Shown here piece by piece: positions 40,314 through 48,792 of a DNA stretch of 64,000 nt. How positions within the stretch are numbered: the stretch's first letter is position 1; each line of letters begins with the position of its first letter. This DNA is from an uncultured Bacteroidales bacterium (GTDB lineage Bacteria; Bacteroidota; Bacteroidia; Bacteroidales; Muribaculaceae). The notes under the pieces are model-generated. The model did not search any database. It had not been told where the DNA came from and saw nothing but the letters and a program-made list of their open reading frames with translations. The position numbers were made by a program, and so were the translations under genes. The stretch spans positions 248,001-312,000 of the forward strand of contig CADBBK010000001.1 of the NCBI GenBank assembly GCA_902792895.1, given 5' to 3'.

Positions 40314-41654
40314 TTATACGGTGGGGATGGAGATGCCGCTAAGCTGGCGGTAGAGGTTGAGGGCGTAGACGTCGGTCATGGCGCTGATGTGGTCGAGCAC
40401 GGCCTGGACCTGTTCAAAGAGCGTGGGCGCGAAGACGTCGTACTGCTGCGGGAACTTGTTCATCAACAACTGAGAGTAGTTACGCTCGGGATGCATGACT
40501 GCCTCGATGAGTTTATCAAGCAGCAGGTTGATGATGCGGTTACCTGCCAGGTCCACGTCGAGGACGTAGCTGGCACGATACAGGCGGGCCCGAGCCAACT
40601 TGCTGCAATCCTGATAGGCCTGGGCGGGCAATGTGTCAATGCGGTCGATGAGGCTGCCCTCGAAACGTCCCTCCATGATTTCGTCCTCGTGAGCGGCAAA
40701 GGCAGCAGCGCACTGCTCCACCAGCAGACCGACGATGCAGGAGCGCAGGTAGGCAATCTTCTCGTTGGGGTCGGCGACGCGCGCCATGTGCTCGCGCAGG
40801 TGAGCCTGGCGCTCCTCGGTGAAAAAGCCCAACAGCAGGTCGATGGTCTCGTCGGTGCCGATAATCTTGAGTTTGTGGCCATCTTCAATGTCCATGATCT
40901 GGTAACAGATGTCATCGGCAGCCTCGACGATATAGACGAGCGGATGACGGCAATAGCGGTCCTCTTCAAGCCGGATAAGCCCTAACTCGTCGGCAATGCG
41001 GTGGAAAATCTCCTTCTCGGTAGTGAAAAAGCCGAATTTGCCCTTCTCGCCGGCATGCATCGATGAGTATGGATACTTGACGATGGAGGCCAACGTCGAG
41101 TAGGTCATGGCGAAGCCGCCTGGACGGCGTCCCTTAAACTGGTGGACGAGGGTGCGCAGAGAGTTGGCATTACCCTCGAAGTGAATCAGGTCGTTCCACT
41201 GCTCGACGGTGAATTTATCCTTGAATTCCAAGCCACGGCCCTCGCTGAAGTAAGCCCCGATGGTCTTTTCGCCCGAATGGCCGAATGGCGGGTTGCCCAA
41301 GTCGTGCGCCAGGCAGGCGGCAGCGACAATTTCGCCGATGTCGCGCAGTTTGTCGGCCCACGGCTCAGCCTTGTAGCGCGGCATGAGGCGGATGACCACC
41401 TCGCGCGCCATCGACTTGCCCACACTCGACACTTCCAGGCTGTGCGTCAGTCGGTTGTGCACAAAGATGCTGTCGGGCAGCGGGAATACCTGAGTCTTGT
41501 TCTGCAGACGGCGGAAAGGCGACGAAAAGACCAGGCGGTCGTAGTCGCGCTCAAAGTCGCTGCGTACTCCCCCACCCTTATTGTCGTGGTAATGCTCCAG
41601 CCCGAGACGTTTGTCCGAAATCAATCGGTCCCAATTCATGCGTTGAATAGCCAT
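40314..41654 (-). CDS. dgt: Deoxyguanosinetriphosphate triphosphohydrolase (dNTPase)
   Basis: A 446-residue HD-domain dNTP triphosphohydrolase, which turns dNTPs (classically dGTP) into nucleoside and tripolyphosphate. The start reads MNWDRLISDKRLGLEHYHDN, then YDRLVFSSPFRRLQNKTQVF, HNRLTHSLEVSSVGKSMARE with the first metal His, and ACLAHDLGNPPFGHSGEKTI with the HD pair. Later YIVEAADDICYQIMDIEDG gives the last metal Asp. Its length is normal. It is expressed from a perfect promoter at 41673 and ends 20 nt from the convergent GH92 stop. Confidence 0.95.
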   Translation of the reverse strand: MAIQRMNWDRLISDKRLGLEHYHDNKGGGVRSDFERDYDRLVFSSPFRRLQNKTQVFPLPDSIFVHNRLTHSLEVSSVGKSMAREVVIRLMPRYKAEPWADKLRDIGEIVAAACLAHDLGNPPFGHSGEKTIGAYFSEGRGLEFKDKFTVEQWNDLIHFEGNANSLRTLVHQFKGRRPGGFAMTYSTLASIVKYPYSSMHAGEKGKFGFFTTEKEIFHRIADELGLIRLEEDRYCRHPLVYIVEAADDICYQIMDIEDGHKLKIIGTDETIDLLLGFFTEERQAHLREHMARVADPNEKIAYLRSCIVGLLVEQCAAAFAAHEDEIMEGRFEGSLIDRIDTLPAQAYQDCSKLARARLYRASYVLDVDLAGNRIINLLLDKLIEAVMHPERNYSQLLMNKFPQQYDVFAPTLFEQVQAVLDHISAMTDVYALNLYRQLSGISIPTV

Positions 41655-41672
41655 TGTAGTCTAATTTTTTCA

Positions 41673-41704
41673 CAAAATTAGCAACAATCCAATGAATTAT
41701 CAAA
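41673..41704 (-). promoter_or_regulatory. Consensus promoter for dgt
   Basis: On the minus strand TTTG (41701-41704), exactly 20 nt, then TAATTTTG (41673-41680), a full consensus match, 18 nt before the dgt start. Confidence 0.75.
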
Positions 41705-41733
41705 AAGTGATTACCAAAAAATGATAATCACTT
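41702..41733 (-). terminator. Terminator of the S41 peptidase gene, overlapping the dgt promoter
   Basis: On the minus strand AAGTGATTA pairs with TAATCACTT around an 11-nt loop and ends in TTTTTG. The T run is also the -33 TTTG of the dgt promoter, so the end of one transcription unit and the start of the next share bases. Confidence 0.75.
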
Positions 41734-41768
41734 GATGAGAAAATTGTATTTGATTGTAATTGAGTGAT

Positions 41769-42875
41769 TTACTTTTCCAGTTGCTCAGCTACCCAGATGA
41801 CCCACTCGTCGATGTTGTCGGTCAACTTGGCGGGCAATGATAGCGGGATGCGCACATCGGGAGCGATGCCTGTGGCGTCAATGGCGCCATCTGGGAGACC
41901 GAATTTGCGGGACATCGGCATCTGGAAAGTGCGACCACAGTGTTTCATTTCTATCGTCGCCACATTTGCATAGTCCAGACAGCCTCTCGTGTTGTCACGG
42001 CCATAAACCGTCACACGGTCAGAATAAGCCCTGAGGCTCAAAACCATTCCTTCGCCAGAACTGGCCACATTATTGTCGACAATGACAGCGGCCTTCTGAA
42101 CCCGCTTGTCGGGCCGACGGACATACACTCGCTGGAACAACCCTCCACGCAGGAACTGTGCATCAGGGTTCTTGACAGACTCTTTTTGAAGGGTACCGGC
42201 GATGGGCCATCCTGTCTGTAGAACATACGAAATATTTTGCGGCGTGTTTCGATATTCTGACGTTGATTCCCAAGCGTTGTGGTCGCAAAGCAGTTTCAGG
42301 TAGGGATACCAATTGCGGTCGTCGCCACCGCCATTACCGCGAATATCGATAATCAGGTTCTTGCAGTGGGACTTCTTGAATTGCTTGACAGATTTCTTTA
42401 TCCATTTCATGTCGGGATTACCACCACACGAGGGGTAGCGGATTAAGAAAGTCTTATCGGTCACCTTGCAAGCCATTGGCTTAGGGCCATATTCCATCTG
42501 ACTTTCGTAGTGGATTATCTTCTTCTTGTGATTATATTTCTCGGTCGTCCCTATCCAATTACCCTTTTCGTCCTTGAAATAGATGTGAACACTCAAATGC
42601 TCATCGTTAAACCATGCCGTATATTCGCCAATAGCGTCCCAGCCTGGACGCTCACCCTGCTCAACTTGCGCACGAAGGTGTGCCCTCATTGACTCATAGT
42701 CAGCACGATTGCTGTCAACAACCTTATCGGGAAATCCTGAATAGTTGTCCTCGATGTACTTCACGGCGTTATCATAGTCCTCAAGGTTCTGCTCGACTGT
42801 CAATTCGGGCAACTGCGCCCATGACAACAGTCCAACAAACATGCATAAAATAAAGTTAATCAGTCGCTTCATCAT
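41769..42875 (-). CDS. S41-family peptidase (C-terminal processing protease-like), secreted
   Basis: A 368-residue secreted peptidase with signal peptide LINFILCMFVGLLSWAQ. The S41 catalytic core is visible: KNLIIDIRGNGGGDDRNWYP near residues 170-189 and AAVIVDNNVASSGEGMVLSL near residues 267-286, with the nucleophile serine in ASSGEG. It lacks an obvious PDZ domain and the N-terminal part is a helical tricorn-like segment, so it resembles the stand-alone Bacteroidetes S41 group. Substrate unknown; likely periplasmic or surface exposed. Confidence 0.88.
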   Translation of the reverse strand: MMKRLINFILCMFVGLLSWAQLPELTVEQNLEDYDNAVKYIEDNYSGFPDKVVDSNRADYESMRAHLRAQVEQGERPGWDAIGEYTAWFNDEHLSVHIYFKDEKGNWIGTTEKYNHKKKIIHYESQMEYGPKPMACKVTDKTFLIRYPSCGGNPDMKWIKKSVKQFKKSHCKNLIIDIRGNGGGDDRNWYPYLKLLCDHNAWESTSEYRNTPQNISYVLQTGWPIAGTLQKESVKNPDAQFLRGGLFQRVYVRRPDKRVQKAAVIVDNNVASSGEGMVLSLRAYSDRVTVYGRDNTRGCLDYANVATIEMKHCGRTFQMPMSRKFGLPDGAIDATGIAPDVRIPLSLPAKLTDNIDEWVIWVAEQLEK

Positions 42876-42929
42876 TTCTAGTAGTGTTTTAGGTAAGTGA
42901 TTAAGAGGTTAACTCAACTCTATCATGCA

Positions 42930-42937
42930 CAAAATTA
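42930..42937 (-). promoter_or_regulatory. -7 box for the S41 peptidase gene
   Basis: CAAAATTA on the plus strand reads TAATTTTG on the minus strand, 54 nt before the start at 42875. No good TTTG lies upstream at the right spacing. Confidence 0.55.
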
Positions 42938-43044
42938 CACAAAAAAATACAATATACTTACCATCGGTATAAAAAAATGAATTCCATTGTAGGCTTGTGA
43001 AAAAGAAAAACAAGGCAAGATGGCATTGCTATTCTTTTTTGATG

Positions 43045-43052
43045 TAATTTTG
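43045..43052 (+). promoter_or_regulatory. -7 box for the dut operon
   Basis: TAATTTTG ends 20 nt before the dut start codon. It is the only visible promoter for the co-directional genes down to the TonB-dependent receptor. Confidence 0.6.
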
Positions 43053-43072
43053 CATTCTAAAACGATTGAAAC

Positions 43073-43516
43073 ATGGAGAAGATAAATGTGAAGATTGTGA
43101 ACCGTGGGCCGCATGAGGTGCCGCAGTATGGGACGGCGTTGAGCGCAGGAATGGACTTGCGGGCATGGCTCGACGAGCCGCTGACATTGCAGCCGTTGCA
43201 GCGGGCACTGGTTCACACGGGTATCTATATCGCATTGCCCGAGGGCTATGAGTGCCAAATCAGGCCCCGCAGCGGTCTGGCGCTGAAACGCGGGCTGACG
43301 GTGCTGAACACGCCTGGCACGATTGATGCGGATTACCGTGGCGAGGTGGGCGCCATCCTGGTGAACCTGAGCAACGAGCCGCAGACCATCGAGAACGGCG
43401 AGCGCATCTGCCAGATGGTGGTCGCCCGTCACAGCACCGTGGAGTGGACCATCGTTGACGACCTCGATGAGACCGAGCGAGGCGCTGGCGGTTTCGGACA
43501 CACGGGAACGAAATGA
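43073..43516 (+). CDS. dut: dUTP nucleotidohydrolase (dUTPase)
   Basis: A 147-residue trimeric-type dUTPase that makes dUMP and keeps uracil out of DNA. All five motifs are visible: AGMDLRAWL near residue 26, [11 protein letters not shown] near 66, [15 protein letters not shown] near 80, [12 protein letters not shown] near 115 and GAGGFGHTG at the C-terminus. Bacteroidetes usually keep dut next to a TPR protein and a DUF4292 protein, exactly as here. A heptamer repeat array begins at its stop codon. Confidence 0.97.
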   Translation: MEKINVKIVNRGPHEVPQYGTALSAGMDLRAWLDEPLTLQPLQRALVHTGIYIALPEGYECQIRPRSGLALKRGLTVLNTPGTIDADYRGEVGAILVNLSNEPQTIENGERICQMVVARHSTVEWTIVDDLDETERGAGGFGHTGTK

Positions 43517-43543
43517 AAGTTAGGAGTTAGGAGTTAGGAGTTG
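43516..43543 (+). repeat. Heptanucleotide tandem repeat array (GGAGTTA)
   Basis: Four 7-bp units (AAAGTTA, GGAGTTA, GGAGTTA, GGAGTTG) that begin in the last base of the dut stop codon. The unit is the same as in the array after pdxA at 16984. Confidence 0.9.
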
Positions 43544-43586
43544 GCATCCGCCTTCTTTACACTGACAACTGGATACTGATAAAACG

Positions 43587-45323
43587 ATGAGACGACATAT
43601 AGCGATATTTACCATAGCACTGCTGGCATTGACCGCAGTGGCAGGCAAAGATGAGGCGGCAGTCAGTAAGACGACAGTTAGCCTCGCCGACCAGCGCAAG
43701 GCTGAATACATCTTCCTTGAAGCGCAGAAGCAGAAGTTGGCCGACAACTACGATGCCTTCTACGACTTGCTGGCATATGCCCACGAGATGGACCCGAGCA
43801 ACACTGCCATCTCGTACTACATGGGCATGTACATGATCAGGATGAACAACACGACCAAGGAGCGCTGTGAACAAGGCTTGGCCTTGATGAAGGAGCACTT
43901 TGATGCCCAGCCCGAGGACCTGTACGAAACCACCTTCTACAGCGATGCCAACATGCACCTGGGACACCCCGAGGAGGCTCTGCGTGCCATTAAGTTGCTC
44001 AACGAACACAATCCCAACCGGTTGGAACTGCAGTTGCGACTTGCCGAAGCCTATTCCGAGTCGGGTGACTATGCCCAGAGCAATGCGACCTATGACAGCA
44101 TCGCGGCCATCTTTGGCAACGCTATCCAAATTACATCGAGCAAAATCGATAACTACATGGCGATGAACGACAGCACAGGAGCCCTGCACGAAATGCGCAG
44201 CCTGCTGAACACCGCACCCCAGAACGACTCCTACAACCTGGGCATGAGCGGCCTGTTCCAGCACTACGGAATGACCGACAGCGCCCTGTACTATCTGGAC
44301 CGAGCCCAAGAGTATGCCCCCGACAACGGCCTGATTTATCTCACGCGTGCCCAGTACTGCAACCAGGCAGGCGACAGTGCGGGCTATGAGCAGCAAATCT
44401 ACAACGCACTCACGGCCGAACAACTCGACGTGGACACCAAGTTGGGCGTGCTGCTGACCTACATCCGCGAGAAACTCATAAAAGAAGACACTACCCAACG
44501 CATCAACAACCTGTTCACCGTGCTCATCCAGCAGCACCCGCACGAGGCGAAGATTCACCAGCTGTACAGCGAGTATCTCTATGCCAAGGATGACTGCAAG
44601 GGTGCCATTGAACAACTGGGTTACAGCCTCGATGTGAATCCCACTGACGCTGACGGATGGCGCAACATGGTCATCCTCAACATGATTGATGACAACTATG
44701 CTGCTGCCATCAAAGCCTCGGAAAAGGCACTTGAATACAATCCCGACAACGTGGACCTGATGAGGTATGTGGCAGGATGCTACCACCAGATGAAAGAATA
44801 TGGCAAAGCTCTCGAAGCCTACCGCAATGCCATGTCGGTGGTGGACTCGACCGATGTCGTGGCCCTCGCCGAAATCATTACCGGTATGGGCGACACCTAC
44901 AGCGAAATGGACGATACGGTCAAGACCGTCGAGTGCTATGAGCGGGCATTGGAGCTCGACCCCGTGAACTCAGGAACGCTCAACAACTATGCTTACTTCC
45001 TCGCTCAGCGCGGGCAGAACCTTGACCGTGCAGAGCGAATGGCCGCACTCGCCATCAAGGATGAGCCTGACAACGCCAATTTCATCGACACTTACGCCTG
45101 GGTATATTTTGCCAAGAAAGACTACACCAAGGCACTGCTCTACATCAAGAGCGCCGTCGAGAAAGACAAGGACAACCACCTGCTGGAGCACTACGGCGAC
45201 ATCCTGTGGTTCAACGACGAGAAAGAGCAGGCCGTCGAGCAATGGACCAAGGCCCTGGAATCGGATCCCGACAACGAACTGCTGCAACGCAAAGTAAAAA
45301 ACAAAACCTATTATGAGAAATAA
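43587..45323 (+). CDS. Tetratricopeptide-repeat protein, secreted
   Basis: A 578-residue TPR protein with a signal peptide (IAIFTIALLALTAVAG). TPR units recur throughout, for example KASEKALEYNPDNVDLMRYV, KALEAYRNAMSVVDSTDVVA and ECYERALELDPVNSGTLNNY, with the classic terminal unit DRAERMAALAIKDEPDNANF. It is the conserved partner of dut and DUF4292 in Bacteroidetes and is thought to act in the periplasm or at the outer membrane. Its last 11 nt overlap the start of the DUF4292 gene, indicating coupled translation. Confidence 0.92.
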   Translation: MRRHIAIFTIALLALTAVAGKDEAAVSKTTVSLADQRKAEYIFLEAQKQKLADNYDAFYDLLAYAHEMDPSNTAISYYMGMYMIRMNNTTKERCEQGLALMKEHFDAQPEDLYETTFYSDANMHLGHPEEALRAIKLLNEHNPNRLELQLRLAEAYSESGDYAQSNATYDSIAAIFGNAIQITSSKIDNYMAMNDSTGALHEMRSLLNTAPQNDSYNLGMSGLFQHYGMTDSALYYLDRAQEYAPDNGLIYLTRAQYCNQAGDSAGYEQQIYNALTAEQLDVDTKLGVLLTYIREKLIKEDTTQRINNLFTVLIQQHPHEAKIHQLYSEYLYAKDDCKGAIEQLGYSLDVNPTDADGWRNMVILNMIDDNYAAAIKASEKALEYNPDNVDLMRYVAGCYHQMKEYGKALEAYRNAMSVVDSTDVVALAEIITGMGDTYSEMDDTVKTVECYERALELDPVNSGTLNNYAYFLAQRGQNLDRAERMAALAIKDEPDNANFIDTYAWVYFAKKDYTKALLYIKSAVEKDKDNHLLEHYGDILWFNDEKEQAVEQWTKALESDPDNELLQRKVKNKTYYEK

Positions 45324-46149
45324 GCTATTCCATCTCGCCATCATTACCCTGGCGATGACATTGACCTCGTGCGGCATCTTCAAGAAGAACACCCTGCCCG
45401 ACACGACTACCACAACCACGACACCAACGACTACCGTCACCGAAGATCCCCTGGAAACCGTCATCTCCACCCTGGGCAACTGGCGGACGATGCAGACCGG
45501 CGGCAACATCAAGTTGAGTGCCGGCAGCAGTTTCTCATCGGCAATCCAGGTGCGCATGGTGCGTGACCAGGCCATCTACATCTCGCTCAGGCCCGTGTTG
45601 GGCATCGAGGTGGGCAAACTCATCATCACGGCCGACAGTCTGTATGCCGTGGACAAGGTGCACAAGCGCTACATTGCCGAGAAGGTCTCAATCCTCACAT
45701 CAGGCATCCCTGTCACCGTGAGCGACGTTCAGGACATGTTCCTGGGCCGGCCGTTCATCCTGGGCAAAGGCACGCTTGACGAGTCATTGAAAGGCGAAGT
45801 CACTGTGAGCGAGTCCAATCCACTGGCACTCAGTGCCAACGAGAGTTACAAGGGCTATGGCTACGTCTTTAACTTTGACAAGGCTGGCCGCATCGCCTCG
45901 CTTCAAATCATACCCACAGGGAAAACCACAGCAGCCTACCAGATCAAGTACGGCAACGTGCGCAACACCTCGGCTGGCAACATCGCCCACGACATCAATG
46001 CCAATGCCACCGTCGAAAAAAAGAAAATCGACTTCTCACTCAATTACAAGAACATCGAGTGGAATAGCGCTGTGAAGATTGACAAGGGCATTCCCGGCAA
46101 CTATTCCCGCATGAGCGCCCGCGACCTGTTCTCCATGTTCTCGAACTGA
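45313..46149 (+). CDS. DUF4292 family lipoprotein
   Basis: A 278-residue lipoprotein: LAIITLAMTLTSCGIFKKNT has the lipobox LTSC. A threonine-rich linker follows, then the DUF4292 domain, an LolA/LolB-like beta-sheet fold (IQVRMVRDQAIYISLRPVLG, then DSLYAVDKVHKRYIAEKVSI). The fold suggests lipid or lipoprotein handling in the periplasm; this is family-level inference. It overlaps the TPR gene by 11 nt. In many relatives the next gene is a murein hydrolase activator (M23); here a TonB-dependent receptor follows a 9-bp repeat array instead. Confidence 0.9.
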   Translation: MRNKLFHLAIITLAMTLTSCGIFKKNTLPDTTTTTTTPTTTVTEDPLETVISTLGNWRTMQTGGNIKLSAGSSFSSAIQVRMVRDQAIYISLRPVLGIEVGKLIITADSLYAVDKVHKRYIAEKVSILTSGIPVTVSDVQDMFLGRPFILGKGTLDESLKGEVTVSESNPLALSANESYKGYGYVFNFDKAGRIASLQIIPTGKTTAAYQIKYGNVRNTSAGNIAHDINANATVEKKKIDFSLNYKNIEWNSAVKIDKGIPGNYSRMSARDLFSMFSN

Positions 46150-46157
46150 GGCAGCAG

Positions 46158-46211
46158 CTCGGAGGTCTCGGAGAACTCAGAGAACTCGGAGAGCTCGGAG
46201 AACTCAGAGAG
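46158..46211 (+). repeat. Nine-base tandem repeat array (CTCGGAGAA)
   Basis: Six 9-bp units (consensus CTCGGAGAA, with CTCAGAGAA variants), starting 8 nt after the DUF4292 stop codon and ending 82 nt before the next gene. Confidence 0.92.
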
Positions 46212-46293
46212 AAACTGAAGGGCTGCAAAAATGGGCGGTTTTACAATTTCGGGCGGTTTTCTGCGTTTATTGTTATATAATACAAAACTGTCA

Positions 46294-48675
46294 ATGAAAT
46301 TTCAACACCGCATACTGTTGTTGCTGGCGTGCATGATCTGCGCCACCATCGCGTTTTCCCAAGTCAAAATCACCGGTACCGTGGTTGACGCTGCCGGGCA
46401 GCCCATCGAGTTTGCCACCGTGCGCCTGCTGGGTACTGCCGTAGGCACCAACACCGACACCAAGGGCATGTATGAGATGACCGTCCCCACAGCCGACACG
46501 CTGATGGTGGAATTTTCCTGCTTGGGCTACTCGACTGTGACCAGGCAACTTATCAAGCCCGAGGGCACCGTGACCATCAATCCCAAACTCTATGAGAAAA
46601 CGCTCGAGCTGGGCGAGGTGGAGATCACCGAGTACAAGAAGCAGACCAACAGCATGCAGGGCATCGACGTGGATATGCTGAAACGCACCCCCGACGCCTC
46701 GGGCGGCAGCGTGGAGGCGGTATTGACCACGATGGCGGGTGTTAGTTCCAAGAACGAGATGAGTTCGCAGTACATGGTGCGTGGTGGCTCCTACGACGAG
46801 AACAGTGTCTATATCAACGGCATCGAGGTCTATCGCCCGCAGCTCATCAGCTCGGGCCAACAGGAGGGTATGAGTATCATCAATCCCGACATGGTGCGCA
46901 GGGTGGATTTCTCGACGGGCGGTTTCAGCGCTGCCTACGGCGACCGCATGTCGTCGGTGCTCGACATCACCTACCGCGAGCCTGAGGCCTTTGAGGGCGC
47001 CTTTGCCGCCAGTCTGCAAGGCGGCAGCCTGATGCTGGGCCACAGCACACGCCATTACAGCCAGATGCACGGCGTGCGCTACAAGCGCAACTCATCGCTG
47101 ATGGGTTCGCTCGAGAGCAAAGGTGAGTATGACCCGCAATACTTCGACTACCAGACGAGCCTCGTCTTCAAGCCTATGGAGAAGCTGCGCATCGCCCTGC
47201 TGGGCAACGTGAGCATCAACGACTACCGCTTCACCCCCGTGAACCGCGAGACCAGCTTCGGTACCAGCGAGAACGTGAAGCAGTTCACCGTCTATTTCGA
47301 TGGCTACGAGAAGGACAAATTCCAGACCTATTTCGCCGCTGCTGCCGCGACCTATATGTTTAACGACAAGGGCACAAGCCTGACGCTCCAGGGCTCGGGC
47401 TACCGCACCGACGAGTTGGTGGCCTATGACATCCACGGCGAGTATTGGCTGGACCAGGCAGGCCAGGAGCTGGGTGTGGGCAAATATCATGAGCATGAGC
47501 GCACCCGCCTGAAGATGAATGTGATGGACCTCTCGATTAAGGGCAATATCGGGCTGAACAACAACAATATCTCCTACGGATTCTCGTTTCGCAAGGAGGA
47601 TATCTATGACCGTTCCCGTCAGTGGCAATGGCGTGACAGTGCGGGCTACTCCCTACCCCACATTCCCGACCAGGTCAACGTCATCTTCACCGAGAGTTCC
47701 AGCAATGACCTGAACACCACCCGCATCGCCGGTTGGCTCATGGACACGTGGCGTTTCACGAGCGCAGCGGGTTACTGGTCGCTGAATGCAGGCGTGAGGT
47801 TATCGCACTGGAACTTCAATGGCGAAACACTCGTGTCGCCGCGTGTAAGCCTGGGCTTTGTTCCCGAGCGCAACGGCAACCTGTCGCTGCGCCTGGCCAG
47901 CGGCGTGTACTACCAGGCCCCGTTCTACAAGGAATACCGTCAGCAGGTCATGGACACGCTGGGCAACCGCAACATCTTACTCAACAAGGACATCAAGTCA
48001 CAGCGCAGCATCCAGGTAATCCTGGGTGGAGACTACACCTTCCGCGCGATGGACCGCCCCTTCAAGTTCACTGCCGAAGCCTACTACAAGAACCTGAGCA
48101 ACCTTATCCCCTATGAGATTGACAACCTGAAGCTCGTCTATAGCGGTGTCAATTCTTCAAAGGGCTACATCTGCGGTCTGGACATGAAACTTTTCGGACA
48201 ATTTGTCGAGGGTACCGACTCATGGCTCAGCTTCTCGCTGATGAAGACGCAGGAGGACCTGAACGGCGTGAAGGTGCCCCGCCCCACTGACCAACGCTAC
48301 AGCATAGCCTTGTTCTTCACCGACTACTTCCCCAGCATTCCTCGCCTGAAGTTCAGCCTCAAGGGCGTGCTCAGCGACGGTCTGCCCACGACGGCACCCC
48401 ACTTGACGCGCGCCGACTCATACGTGCGCCAGCCAGCCTACAAGCGCGTGGACATCGGCTTGAGCTACGAGCTCATCGGCAAGGAGCACCGTCCCCACAG
48501 CGGAATATTCAGCCATTTCAAGGAAATCTGGTTTGGCCTTGACGTGTTCAACCTCATGGACATTTCCAACGTGAGCAGCTACTATTGGGTAACTGACGTG
48601 AACAATACCCAGTACGCCGTCCCCAACTACCTTACTCGCCGCCAGATCAACGTCCGCCTCTCGGCCTCGTTCTAG
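46294..48675 (+). CDS. TonB-dependent receptor with N-terminal carboxypeptidase-regulatory-like domain
   Basis: A 793-residue outer-membrane receptor from the ATG at 46294 (MKFQHRILLLLACMICATIA, signal peptide ending FSQ). A carboxypeptidase-D regulatory-like domain (ITGTVVDAAGQPIEFATVRL) spans about residues 23-105, followed by the plug (MLKRTPDASGGSVEAVLTTM, MVRGGSYDENSVYINGIEVY) and a 22-strand barrel ending NVRLSASF with the terminal aromatic. There is no SusD partner next to it, so it is more likely an iron- or cofactor-type receptor, or a general one, than a glycan SusC. It follows DUF4292 after a repeat array. Confidence 0.93.
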   Translation: MKFQHRILLLLACMICATIAFSQVKITGTVVDAAGQPIEFATVRLLGTAVGTNTDTKGMYEMTVPTADTLMVEFSCLGYSTVTRQLIKPEGTVTINPKLYEKTLELGEVEITEYKKQTNSMQGIDVDMLKRTPDASGGSVEAVLTTMAGVSSKNEMSSQYMVRGGSYDENSVYINGIEVYRPQLISSGQQEGMSIINPDMVRRVDFSTGGFSAAYGDRMSSVLDITYREPEAFEGAFAASLQGGSLMLGHSTRHYSQMHGVRYKRNSSLMGSLESKGEYDPQYFDYQTSLVFKPMEKLRIALLGNVSINDYRFTPVNRETSFGTSENVKQFTVYFDGYEKDKFQTYFAAAAATYMFNDKGTSLTLQGSGYRTDELVAYDIHGEYWLDQAGQELGVGKYHEHERTRLKMNVMDLSIKGNIGLNNNNISYGFSFRKEDIYDRSRQWQWRDSAGYSLPHIPDQVNVIFTESSSNDLNTTRIAGWLMDTWRFTSAAGYWSLNAGVRLSHWNFNGETLVSPRVSLGFVPERNGNLSLRLASGVYYQAPFYKEYRQQVMDTLGNRNILLNKDIKSQRSIQVILGGDYTFRAMDRPFKFTAEAYYKNLSNLIPYEIDNLKLVYSGVNSSKGYICGLDMKLFGQFVEGTDSWLSFSLMKTQEDLNGVKVPRPTDQRYSIALFFTDYFPSIPRLKFSLKGVLSDGLPTTAPHLTRADSYVRQPAYKRVDIGLSYELIGKEHRPHSGIFSHFKEIWFGLDVFNLMDISNVSSYYWVTDVNNTQYAVPNYLTRRQINVRLSASF

Positions 48676-48730
48676 ACTCGAGAAATAATAAAAATTTGAT
48701 AAAGGAGATAAAAAACCGCTAAGTTTTTAC

Positions 48731-48738
48731 TACCTTTG
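48731..48738 (+). promoter_or_regulatory. -7 box for the ROK kinase gene
   Basis: TACCTTTG, 54 nt before the ATG at 48793, in an AT-rich leader. Confidence 0.6.
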
Positions 48739-48792
48739 TCCTTTGACCGAAAAAAATCATTTGTTATCAACCAATAAAACAGAACCAAAATC

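Noticed and set aside
43557-44786. Minus-strand open frame of 409 codons opposite the TPR gene
   Set aside because: A shadow of a GC-rich gene with strong codon bias; no domain or promoter supports it.
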